Positions 1-7,477 of a stretch of 64,000 bases of DNA are shown here, one piece after another. A program made the translations under genes and the position numbers. The stretch comes from Bacteroides sp. AN502(2024) (GTDB lineage: Bacteria; Bacteroidota; Bacteroidia; Bacteroidales; Bacteroidaceae): the NCBI RefSeq assembly GCF_041227145.1, contig NZ_JBGFSP010000003.1, positions 620,001-684,000 on the forward strand. The letters are read 5' to 3'. Numbering within the stretch: the stretch's first letter is position 1; each line of letters opens with the position of its first letter. The notes below the pieces were generated by a model. The model was not told the origin of the DNA. It did not search any database and was given only the letters and a program-made list of their open reading frames with translations.

Positions 1-563
1 AGCCGTTCTTCCATTTTCTGGAGGCTGGCAAGCGTGATAACCGCTCTCTCCTCTCCTTCTACAAAGATACGCACGTATTCACTCATACCTTCTATATAGC
101 GGATATTGTTCACATCGATGCGGATTACCTTATAATCGCTCTTCACAAACAGCGAGTCCCCTTTTATCTGCGAAACGTTCCCCAATTCTCCCTGCTGTTC
201 CAGTAACCGGTATTCAAACTGTTTGCGGGCTTTGTCCGCCGCCTTCAGCAAATCCTGAAACTCGAACGGTTTCAACAGATAATCCACGGCATCCAGTTTA
301 AAGCCGTCTACCGCATATTCCGAATAGGCAGTAGTGAAAATAACCAATGGCGGACTAATCAGCGACCGTACAAAGTCCAGTCCGTTCAAATCGGGCATAT
401 GGATATCCACGAATATCAGGTCTACTTCTTCTTCCGCCAATACCTTCATTGCTTCGAAAGCATCCTGGCAGGATTTCACTAAAGACAAAAAGGGGACACG
501 GGATATATAATCCGAGATTTGTGCCAATGCCAATGGTTCGTCATCTATTGCTAAACATTTCAT
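1..563 (-). CDS. LytTR-family response regulator (C-terminus beyond window)
   Basis: Cytoplasmic response regulator, partner of the histidine kinase just upstream. The reading frame is open from the ATG at 563 to the window edge, giving 187 residues. An N-terminal receiver domain (about 1-115) shows the acidic pocket D7/D8, the phosphoacceptor D53 in the FVDIHMPDLNG stretch, and the conserved lysine in the LLKPFEF motif. After a linker, the residues from about 135 (GDSLFVKSDYKVIRI, then IRYIEGMSEYVRIF) are typical of a LytTR DNA-binding domain, which binds DNA through beta strands and not a helix-turn-helix. Its ATG overlaps the kinase stop codon by one base (TAATG), so the two are probably translationally coupled. 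The last part of the LytTR domain is missing only because the window ends. Target genes cannot be read from the sequence. Confidence 0.93.
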   Translation of the reverse strand, partial: MKCLAIDDEPLALAQISDYISRVPFLSLVKSCQDAFEAMKVLAEEEVDLIFVDIHMPDLNGLDFVRSLISPPLVIFTTAYSEYAVDGFKLDAVDYLLKPFEFQDLLKAADKARKQFEYRLLEQQGELGNVSQIKGDSLFVKSDYKVIRIDVNNIRYIEGMSEYVRIFVEGEERAVITLASLQKMEER

Positions 564-1777
564 TATAATAAAGGTATAATAAGTAACACATCAAAAGTTT
601 GCTTTTCGTCCGTAATGGAAAGTGTATAATCATTGCCGAACAGTAGCCGCAGACGCTTCCGGATGTTCTCGAGCCCGATACCGTGATGCTGTTCATCCGA
701 CGAGCCGTTGTTACTGTTCGTGCAACGGAAAGACAGCCGGTTTTCTTCTTCCCACTGTACAAGGACACGAATGAAAGACTCATTCCGGTAACTGACACCA
801 TGCTTGAAGGCATTCTCTACAAAAGAGATAAAGAGCAAAGGGGGAATCTCTACTTCGGGCACTTCGGCAGGGAAGTTCATCTTGATAAAAACGTTGTTGG
901 TATAGCGCAGACTCATCAAGCCGACATAGTTTTCGAGAAACTGCACCTCACGTGAAAGCAGGGTGGTTTTATTGCTCGCTTCATACAGCACATAGCGCAT
1001 CAATTTAGAGAGTTCGACAATCGTGTTTTTCGCTTTCCCCGTATCAATGTCCACCAATGCATGAATATTATTGAGCGTATTCATGAAAAAATGAGGGTTG
1101 ATTTGATATTTGAGGTACTGCAATTCGGACTGCAAACGCTGATGTTCGAGCTCTTTCAGCATCTCTTCATCGCGGAAAGACTTAAAGAAAAGTTTGATGG
1201 CAATATTGAAACCTACCATCAGAAAAGCAATGGCGAAATGAATGAGGTGATGAATACCCAAGGGGGGATAAAGAAGAGGTTCCCGTTTGAGAAAAACGTT
1301 GTAACTGCCTTTAGAGCTTTCCATTTCCATAGGTAGCTTTTCACGCTCAGCCTCGTTCCAAGATGTCTCTCCCTCCTCCCTACTCTGCTCCCTCATCTTA
1401 ATAATCCGATCCCTTAAGATTTCTTTCACGTCATGATGCAAGCTCTCATGCTTGAAGTCTTTCGTAAAGCGTTCCATAGAAGGGGGCGGAACGCACCAGC
1501 AGGCAACAATTATCAACAAAAACAATGCAACAAAATACTGCCCGTATTTTTTCTTAAAAAGGAAATAAGGAACCAGTCCGTAATTGTTCAACAAAAAGAG
1601 CATGAAGAAAGGAAAGATCCCCAACCATGAGTCGCGAATAATCATGCGGATTTCTTCTCTTTCAAGTCCGCCACTCACAGCAAAGTATCCACCTACCAAA
1701 GGAAGAAGGTATATTACAACCCAAATGGCTCCATAAATGCCCTGCTCCAGCAATTGTTGTTTATGCAGTCTCCTCAT
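563..1777 (-). CDS. LytS-like sensor histidine kinase (His_kinase family, PF06580 type)
   Basis: Inner-membrane histidine kinase of 404 residues that should phosphorylate the LytTR regulator encoded directly downstream. Hydrophobic segments near residues 13-35, 51-71, 80-97 and 176-198 suggest four membrane spans, with a charged loop of about 75 residues between the third and fourth. A short coiled coil leads into the phosphoacceptor box INPHFFMNTLNNI (H229). The ATP-binding part has the N box FVENAFKHG (N322) and a GIGLENIRKRL glycine box near 366, as in the LytS/YehU class. There is no recognisable extracytoplasmic sensor domain, so the signal is unknown. A well-matched promoter lies 26-57 bases upstream. 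Confidence 0.93.
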   Translation of the reverse strand: MRRLHKQQLLEQGIYGAIWVVIYLLPLVGGYFAVSGGLEREEIRMIIRDSWLGIFPFFMLFLLNNYGLVPYFLFKKKYGQYFVALFLLIIVACWCVPPPSMERFTKDFKHESLHHDVKEILRDRIIKMREQSREEGETSWNEAEREKLPMEMESSKGSYNVFLKREPLLYPPLGIHHLIHFAIAFLMVGFNIAIKLFFKSFRDEEMLKELEHQRLQSELQYLKYQINPHFFMNTLNNIHALVDIDTGKAKNTIVELSKLMRYVLYEASNKTTLLSREVQFLENYVGLMSLRYTNNVFIKMNFPAEVPEVEIPPLLFISFVENAFKHGVSYRNESFIRVLVQWEEENRLSFRCTNSNNGSSDEQHHGIGLENIRKRLRLLFGNDYTLSITDEKQTFDVLLIIPLL

Positions 1778-1802
1778 GCTTCATTGATTCAAATTAGCAG
1801 GA

Positions 1803-1834
1803 CAAAGGTAGGACTGGCACTCCTTTATCCCAAA
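1803..1834 (-). promoter_or_regulatory. Bacteroidetes-type promoter for the histidine kinase operon
   Basis: On the minus strand TTTG (1834-1831) is followed after exactly 20 bases by TACCTTTG (1810-1803), a full match to the -33 TTTG / -7 TAnnTTTG consensus of Bacteroides. Predicted leader to the ATG at 1777 is about 20 nt. Confidence 0.75.
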
Positions 1835-2079
1835 TAGAATCGACCAAAGGACAGATTTCAACGGTAAACTGCCTTTTATACTCCCATCCGCCGGGGATGC
1901 CGCCATACTGACTTACAGATGTTTTTATCCATATTCTCACATGGAAACCAGAACAGTCACACCAAAGTTAATTTCAATGCCGGGTGGATTTAGCTTATTT
2001 CTGCACGGTTTCATTCAAAATATTGTGCGGAAATGAATTAAAGATTCAACAATCTGCATCCAAAAACGGCCAAAACCCT

Positions 2080-2164
2080 CTTATTGAATTTTCATGCTAT
2101 AATCCGCTTTCAGCCGTTTCAGTTTTATCCGCAAACGCTTTGCCAGAAGGAGATAGCGGCTGAA
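2080..2164 (-). repeat. 85-nt inverted repeat arm (left copy)
   Basis: Read on the minus strand, this aligns without gaps to 5760-5844 on the plus strand at about 73 of 85 positions. Both copies stay open in one frame and encode a similar 27-residue tail starting FSRY, with a KRLK core and ending in AMKVQ or SMKIQ before a TAA stop. The arms bracket the fucosidase/IS remnant island in opposite orientation. It may be the end of a dispersed repeat family and not a gene: nothing supports a longer product. Confidence 0.7.
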
Positions 2165-2288
2165 CCCGGAAAATATCATACCTTGCAGGAAGGTACTGTA
2201 GGCAAGGGGGAGTGCTTTCAGCGCTTTCAGCTTTTTCAAGTTTGTCGGTAGAGCTATATATAGATTTACCACGTGGGCTGAACAAAAC

Positions 2289-2398
2289 AGAGCCTGTATT
2301 AGGATAAAATAGAGCCTGTATTTAGGTAAAACAGAGGCTCTGTTACAATAAAATGCAGGCTTCGTTTGGTTAACAACAGAACCTTTATTGAAAGTAAA
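2289..2398. repeat. Degenerate 22-nt tandem repeat, five units
   Basis: Five consecutive 22-nt units start at 2289, 2311, 2333, 2355 and 2377. The first two share AGAGCCTGTATT and the third begins AGAGGCTCTGTT, partly complementary to the first two. The period matches four other blocks in this window although the sequences differ. Confidence 0.6.
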
Positions 2399-2826
2399 TA
2401 TGGCAAAAAGGAGCTGGAGTTATACACTTTCGCTTTCAGGAGTGCCTTCAGGCCCAAACGCCGATGAACAGGGACTTTGGTGAAGAACTGAAGGCTGAAG
2501 GCGGTTTTTCTATTTGAATAGTTAGTAGGAGATTTGAGCAAATCCGGTACATCATTCTACTTACTTTACTACCGGTTTGAACAAGTGCACCCACACATAG
2601 TTGCATTCCTACTGCACGGCATTGAAAATTGTACAGGAACCTAAGTTTACGTCAGTTCGATTTCAGTTACTCAAAGTTATATCGAACTGACGTTAAATAA
2701 CTTTTAAGATTTAGACTTGATTATGGAACGACTGCGTTATGCAGCCGTTTTCTTTTTTTTACCCTACCTGCCATCATTTATCTATATATTACGTATCTTT
2801 ACCCTCGAAAAGAAACGGCCGATAAA
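2399..2826. other. Intergenic region before the truncated outer-membrane gene
   Basis: About 430 bases without a supported gene. The minus strand from about 2520 to 2415 is open and encodes a fragment containing FTKVPVHRRLG, which looks like a dispersed repeat and not an independent protein. Around 2640-2700 a GTCAGTTCGAT/ATCGAACTGAC pair forms an inverted repeat. A weak -7-like element (TATCTTTA near 2791) precedes the gene at 2827. Confidence 0.4.
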
Positions 2827-3201
2827 ATGAAAAAACATATCGTACTTATTGCAATCCTATTTTATACAGCCTTTGCACAGGCACAAGAAGTTTTCATAAA
2901 TGCAGATTTTATCAGCAGTTATATCTGGCGTGGCATAGACAGCGGCAATACAAGCGTGCAATCCTCACTCGAACTTAACCGGAAAGGACTGACCGTCTAT
3001 GCATGGGGTTCTACCGAATTTCGTAAAAAGAACAATGAGATAGACCTTTCATTGGAGTATGAATATAAAAATCAGACTCTTTATGCCAATAACTATTTTA
3101 CGCAGACTGAAGATGAGCCTTTCTCTTTGCCCGTATTCGGAAAGCAGACAGCCAATCCTTACGAGGAACAGGTTTATTCTGTATCTGGAATTACACTCTA
3201 G
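2827..3201 (+). pseudogene. Truncated outer-membrane (TorF/Gcw_chp-like) protein gene
   Basis: Encodes 124 residues: a signal peptide (MKKHIVLIAILFYTAFAQAQ) and then a beta-strand-like region with SSYIWRG followed by GLTVYAWGST and EIDLSLEYEY. This is the pattern at the start of a family of putative outer-membrane beta-barrel proteins in Bacteroidetes, which are normally about twice this length. The frame stops at 3199-3201 right after EEQVYSVSGITL, with no barrel C-terminus and no continuation in other frames that I could recognise. The next gene starts 43 bases on. Assignment to the TorF/Gcw_chp family is from memory of the motif and is tentative; the shortness is directly visible. Confidence 0.55.
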
Positions 3202-3244
3202 CAAATTAATTTATCTGTTTAATAATTTATTAATTATCACCCCC

Positions 3245-5119
3245 ATGAAAAAACACTCTCTTATTTTCTGTACAGGAGTTCTTCTACTAAGCGCCTGCCA
3301 ACCGGTAAAAGCACCGGAAGCTATCTTGCCCATCCCCGAAGCTAAACAGGTAGAGTGGCAAAAGATGGAAACCTACGCTTTTGTACACTTCGGACTTAAC
3401 ACATTCAACGACCGCGAATGGGGATACGGAGATTCCGACCCCAAGACATTCAACCCCGTCAAACTGGATTGCGAGCAATGGGTACAAACCTTTGTGAAAT
3501 CCGGAATGAAAGGAGTCATCCTGACAGCCAAACATCACGATGGCTTCTGCCTCTGGCCTACCCGACTGACAGAGTATTGCATTCGCAACACTCCGTATAA
3601 AGACGGAAAAGGGGACATCGTCCGTGAGTTGTCGGATGCCTGCAAAAAGTACGGCATTAAATTCGCTGTTTACCTGTCTCCGTGGGACAGGCATCAGGCC
3701 AATTATGGTTCTCCCGAATACGTAGACTACTTCTACAAACAACTCAATGAACTACTGACCAACTACGGTGACGTTTTTGAAATCTGGTTCGATGGTGCTA
3801 ATGGCGGTGACGGCTGGTATGGAGGTGCAAAAGACAGTCGTACTATCGACCGTAAAACTTATTATAACTATCCGCGAGCTTACCAGATGATCGATGAGTT
3901 ACAACCGCAAGCTGTCATCTTCTCCGATGGTGGTCCGGGCTGTCGCTGGGTAGGCAATGAGAAAGGATTTGCCGGAGCGACCAACTGGTCTTTCCTTCGT
4001 ACCGGAGAGGTGTATCCGGGTTATCCCAACTATCGTGAATTGCAATACGGTCATGCCGACGGCAACCAGTGGGTAGCTGCCGAATGTGACGTCTCTATCC
4101 GCCCGGGATGGTTCTATCACCCCGAAGAAGACGAACGTGTGAAAACGGTGGACGAACTGACCGACTTGTATTACCGGAGCGTAGGACACAACGCAACATT
4201 ATTACTGAACTTCCCTGTGAACCGTGACGGATTGATTCATCCGACAGACTCTGCCAATGCCGTTAATTTCTACAAGAACGTACAGCAACAACTATCACAC
4301 AACTTACTGTCCGGACTTTCTCCTAAAGCATCGGACGAACGCGGCGGTGCTTTCTCCGCAAAAGCTGTTACAGATAATGATTACGACACCTATTGGTCTA
4401 CTAACGACGGAGTAACATCCGCCACTATCGAATTCGACTTGCCCCAACCGGAGAAAATCAACCGTATGATGCTACAGGAATACATACCTCTCGGACAGCG
4501 TGTCAAATCATTCGTAGTAGAATACAACCAAGAAGGTGAATGGCTGCCCGTGAAACTCAATGAAGAAACAACGACTGTTGGTTATAAACGCCTTCTCCGT
4601 TTCAAAACCATCACGGCCGATAAGATTCGTGTCCGTTTCACGGATTCACGTGCTTGTCTCTGCATCAATAACATGGAAGCATTTTATGCTGGGGAAACTT
4701 CCGAGATATACACCGCCAAAGCGGAAGAGCTGAAGAGTTTCCCATTCACCCTTAGCGGAGTGGGTACGGAAGAAGCACAGAAATGCATGGATAAGAATGA
4801 CCAAACGACCTGTTTCATCAATGGAAATACAGTATTGATTGACCTGGGGGAAGAACGTACGATTACTTCATTCCATTACCTTCCCGACCAAAGCGAATAT
4901 AATAAAGGTGTCATCGCTGCCTATGAAATATCTGTTGGAACGGATAGCAATGCAGTCAATCAGGTAGTGGCGAAAGACGAATTTTCGAACATCCGAAACA
5001 ATCCAATACTACAATCCGTTTACTTCACTCCCATTAAGACACGGTACATACAGCTGAAAGCTACACGGATGTTGAAGGACGGAGAGTCAATGGGATTTGC
5101 CGAAATAGGTATTCAATAA
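3245..5119 (+). CDS. Alpha-L-fucosidase, GH29, lipoprotein with discoidin-like C-terminal modules
   Basis: Hydrolyses terminal alpha-L-fucose from glycans; predicted to sit on the cell surface or in the periplasm as a lipoprotein (LLLSAC lipobox, Cys 18). The 624-residue reading starts at ATG 3245, which gives the signal peptide; an in-frame ATG at 3059 would add a meaningless stretch antisense to none but overlapping the preceding truncated gene. The GH29 barrel (about 30-350) shows FVHFGLNTF, AKHHDGFCLWPT and the nucleophile in EIWFDGANGG (D183). Two discoidin-like regions follow, roughly 370-500 and 510-624, as in fucosidases of the longer type. It stands alone in a repeat-rich island next to an IS remnant, so horizontal acquisition is possible. 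Linkage preference cannot be told. Confidence 0.9.
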   Translation: MKKHSLIFCTGVLLLSACQPVKAPEAILPIPEAKQVEWQKMETYAFVHFGLNTFNDREWGYGDSDPKTFNPVKLDCEQWVQTFVKSGMKGVILTAKHHDGFCLWPTRLTEYCIRNTPYKDGKGDIVRELSDACKKYGIKFAVYLSPWDRHQANYGSPEYVDYFYKQLNELLTNYGDVFEIWFDGANGGDGWYGGAKDSRTIDRKTYYNYPRAYQMIDELQPQAVIFSDGGPGCRWVGNEKGFAGATNWSFLRTGEVYPGYPNYRELQYGHADGNQWVAAECDVSIRPGWFYHPEEDERVKTVDELTDLYYRSVGHNATLLLNFPVNRDGLIHPTDSANAVNFYKNVQQQLSHNLLSGLSPKASDERGGAFSAKAVTDNDYDTYWSTNDGVTSATIEFDLPQPEKINRMMLQEYIPLGQRVKSFVVEYNQEGEWLPVKLNEETTTVGYKRLLRFKTITADKIRVRFTDSRACLCINNMEAFYAGETSEIYTAKAEELKSFPFTLSGVGTEEAQKCMDKNDQTTCFINGNTVLIDLGEERTITSFHYLPDQSEYNKGVIAAYEISVGTDSNAVNQVVAKDEFSNIRNNPILQSVYFTPIKTRYIQLKATRMLKDGESMGFAEIGIQ

Positions 5120-5121
5120 AG

Positions 5122-5420
5122 AAAAAGAATCCGATTTTTGAGTGTTCTATCTGTGCGATGTTCTTCAATTCATCATTGACAGTCTCGATTAGTACTCTTT
5201 TTCTTAACAGGATCCTGTCGGCTATGCTCATCAGCGAGTTCCTCATGTTGTTCTTTACCTTGGCGACAAGCTGTATACCATTAAGCAAAAGGTTCTCAAA
5301 CAAGGTCTGCCCGATAGATCCTTGCCGGCACATAATTATCCTTTTATGTCGTCTAAAAAACGACCTTGTTTCAATGGTTCACGGTCATCTACATTCCCCG
5401 AAGTGAACATGAGATTTAGA
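5122..5420 (-). pseudogene. IS982-type transposase remnant
   Basis: On the minus strand the first part (about 5410-5335) reads SGNVDDREPLKQGRF then LDDIKG and hits a stop where these transposases have lysine. After a frame change the rest reads GQTLFENLLLNGIQLV, then NNMRNSLMSIADRIL and RKRVLIETVNDELKN, ending near IAQIEHS. These are characteristic C-terminal stretches of IS982-family DDE transposases in Bacteroides. The N-terminal two thirds, the terminal inverted repeats and the end of the gene are gone. The remnant abuts the fucosidase stop codon, so an insertion and later deletion probably shaped this boundary. Confidence 0.75.
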
Positions 5421-5642
5421 GTCACAGTAGATTTTTAGTGAGGATTATTTGGTTCAGTAGAAAATCAGTGGTGATAAAGGTGATAAATTTTATATCAATC
5501 AGAAAAATCGGAGGAGAGTTTGAAAGTTTGAGTCATCTGTTTCAAGAGAGCTTGCATCCCTGAAGTTCGTCTCCATACGGTAAGGCACAAAATAATATGT
5601 ATATGAACTTGTTCGACCCTCTACTGAAGCAGTCCGAATCAT

Positions 5643-5730
5643 GTACTTGAGTTGCCTAAGTCTCCTACATCATTTCATTGAGTGTAGTACTTGTTGCAGG
5701 TAACTCTCCTACTTGTTACAGAAGGATTGC
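5643..5730. repeat. Degenerate 22-nt tandem repeat, four units
   Basis: Units start at 5643, 5665, 5687 and 5709. The first and third share GTACTTG and the junction TCTCCTAC, exactly 44 bases apart. The last two contain a GTAAC...GTTAC palindrome. It lies 30 bases inside the right 85-nt inverted arm, mirroring the block at 2289 next to the left arm. Confidence 0.55.
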
Positions 5731-5759
5731 CTGCCAACTATAAAAATGGAAAAACTGCT

Positions 5760-5844
5760 TTCAGCCGCTATCACCTTCCAGCAAAGAGTTTGCAGACAAT
5801 ACTGAAACGGCTGAAACCGGATTATGCAATGAAAGTTCAATAAG
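5760..5844 (+). repeat. 85-nt inverted repeat arm (right copy)
   Basis: Counterpart of 2080-2164 in opposite orientation, about 86 percent identical and ungapped. It ends with an in-frame TAA after AMKVQ, just as the left copy ends after SMKIQ. Confidence 0.7.
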
Positions 5845-6188
5845 ATGTATTATCGGGTCTATATGAAATGTTATAATTAGACACTATAAGTTTAATACTT
5901 TTATCGCTATGTCCCTAATTTTCAGAAATATATTTATCCACTTATATTCACGTCAACATAACAACATACAGAAATAGCAAGAATAGAGCTAAGAACCGAT
6001 ACTGCCAATTTATATTCATTCTTGCCAAACTTGTTTTCCAACAGATTATTGGTACATTAAAATAGAAGAAAATACAGAGCATTACTTACTTTTGTGGAAC
6101 AAACCACCGAAGATAAACAAAAAAATCGACACGGAATTAAGTATAAAGAAAGAATTAATTAGTCCCAATATCAATAAGAAAACAAGTA
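5845..6188. other. AT-rich leader region of the polysaccharide utilization locus
   Basis: About 340 bases, no gene. A consensus -7 element TACTTTTG lies at 6087-6094, about 100 bases before the small coding region at 6189, but no TTTG is found 19-21 bases upstream of it. It is the likely promoter area for the GH105/GH97 genes. Confidence 0.35.
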
Positions 6189-6311
6189 ATGAATAAGAAA
6201 TTATTAGTCAGTACAGTCTTACTGCTTGCTTTGGTCGACAAGCAATTAAACGCTATTAATCCGATAAAAGCAGACGAAGGAAAAGTAGATTTACTCAACA
6301 AAATTAAATAA
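6189..6311 (+). CDS. Small 40-residue exported peptide or gene remnant
   Basis: A 40-codon frame beginning MNKKLLVSTVLLLALVD and ending LLNKIK, 23 bases upstream of the GH105 gene. The first 15 residues look like a signal peptide but no good cleavage site or mature domain follows. It could be the leftover start of a deleted secreted protein, or a short leader peptide. I do not recognise it. Its spacing fits the same transcript as the next gene. Confidence 0.3.
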   Translation: MNKKLLVSTVLLLALVDKQLNAINPIKADEGKVDLLNKIK

Positions 6312-6334
6312 AGAAAAGAAAGGAGAAAAGCATT

Positions 6335-7459
6335 ATGTATAAATGGCTTATTATACTACTGACAACCATTGGCTTGCCTTTGACAGCATCTGTTGGTCGA
6401 GGCTTTGACAAATGGCCGAAAGGTGCCTCCCCCCGAGAGGTAGGATCACAAGTGAGCAAACGTTTTGTTGAAGTTCCTCATCCGAACTTCAACGGAAATC
6501 CGGCACCTCCGGGAGAAATCACCTATCCGGAAACCTGTGCTTGGCTGGGTGCGCTACGCTATGCAGGTGTAACCGCCGACACCCTTTTATTACGTCAACT
6601 CGAAGAGCGATTCCTACCCATATTCGGTCCCGAGCGTCGTTTACAACCTCTGCCTGACCATGTAGACCATACAGTGTTTGGAACCATTCCTTTGCAACTT
6701 TATGCACAGACACATAAAGAAATCTATCGTTGGATGGGATTATGGTATGCCGATGAACAATGGACCATGCCCCATAACACCCGCCACCGCAACGAATACC
6801 AGGCATTGCTCGATCAAGGACTCTCGTGGCAGACCCGTTTTTGGATTGACGATATGTTCATGATTTCAGCTATTCAATCGCAAGCATACCTTATCACCCA
6901 CGATCGCAAATACATTGACCGAGCAGCAACAGAGATGGTGGTTTATCTCGACAAGATACAACGTCCGAACGGGCTCTTTCATCACGCAGAAGATGTCCCC
7001 TTCTTTTGGGGACGTGGAAATGGATGGATGGCTGCCGGCATGACTGAGCTATTGAGTTTACTTCCGGTCGACAATCCCAACCGTCCACGCATTCTCGATT
7101 CTTATCGTTTAATGATGAGCACATTACTGCAATACCAAAAGGCAGACGGTTTGTGGGGACAACTGATTGACGATCCGACAACATGGACCGAGACTTCTGG
7201 TTCCGCCATGTTCACATACGCCATGATTAAAGGGGTGAAACAAGGTTGGCTCGATGCTAAAACCTATACACCAGTGGTACGTAAAGCATGGATTGCACTA
7301 GTGAAGCACATAGATGCAAACGGTGATTTAGACGGAGTGTGCGAAGGAACCAACAAGACCAATGACCGCCAATTCTATCTGAACCGAAAGACATTGTTGG
7401 GAAATATGCATGGACAAGCCCCTGTCCTCTGGTGTGTCACAGCATTTTTAGAACCATAA
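6335..7459 (+). CDS. Unsaturated uronyl hydrolase, GH105
   Basis: Secreted or periplasmic glycosidase of 374 residues that removes a 4,5-unsaturated uronic acid from the non-reducing end of oligosaccharides made by a polysaccharide lyase. After a signal peptide (1-19) the protein is one (alpha/alpha)6 barrel. D111 in PLPDHVDHTVFG and D172/D173 in RFWIDDMFM fit the two acidic residues of the family, and FFWGRGNGWMAAG is its signature near 225-238. It is the first enzyme gene of the locus and is followed after 18 bases by GH97. The presence of this activity implies that a lyase product (a delta-4,5-glucuronate or galacturonate) is the natural substrate. The exact sugar is unknown. Confidence 0.87.
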   Translation: MYKWLIILLTTIGLPLTASVGRGFDKWPKGASPREVGSQVSKRFVEVPHPNFNGNPAPPGEITYPETCAWLGALRYAGVTADTLLLRQLEERFLPIFGPERRLQPLPDHVDHTVFGTIPLQLYAQTHKEIYRWMGLWYADEQWTMPHNTRHRNEYQALLDQGLSWQTRFWIDDMFMISAIQSQAYLITHDRKYIDRAATEMVVYLDKIQRPNGLFHHAEDVPFFWGRGNGWMAAGMTELLSLLPVDNPNRPRILDSYRLMMSTLLQYQKADGLWGQLIDDPTTWTETSGSAMFTYAMIKGVKQGWLDAKTYTPVVRKAWIALVKHIDANGDLDGVCEGTNKTNDRQFYLNRKTLLGNMHGQAPVLWCVTAFLEP

Positions 7460-7477
7460 CGAAATACTCAATTATAC

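Noticed and set aside
2081..2541. Small minus-strand coding frames (62-80 codons) in 2081-2541
   Set aside because: They consist of dispersed repeat fragments, have no start context or homologous full protein that I recognise, and two overlap in different frames.
5158..5406. 82-codon plus-strand frame
   Set aside because: It is the complement of the IS982 transposase remnant, which explains the sequence better.
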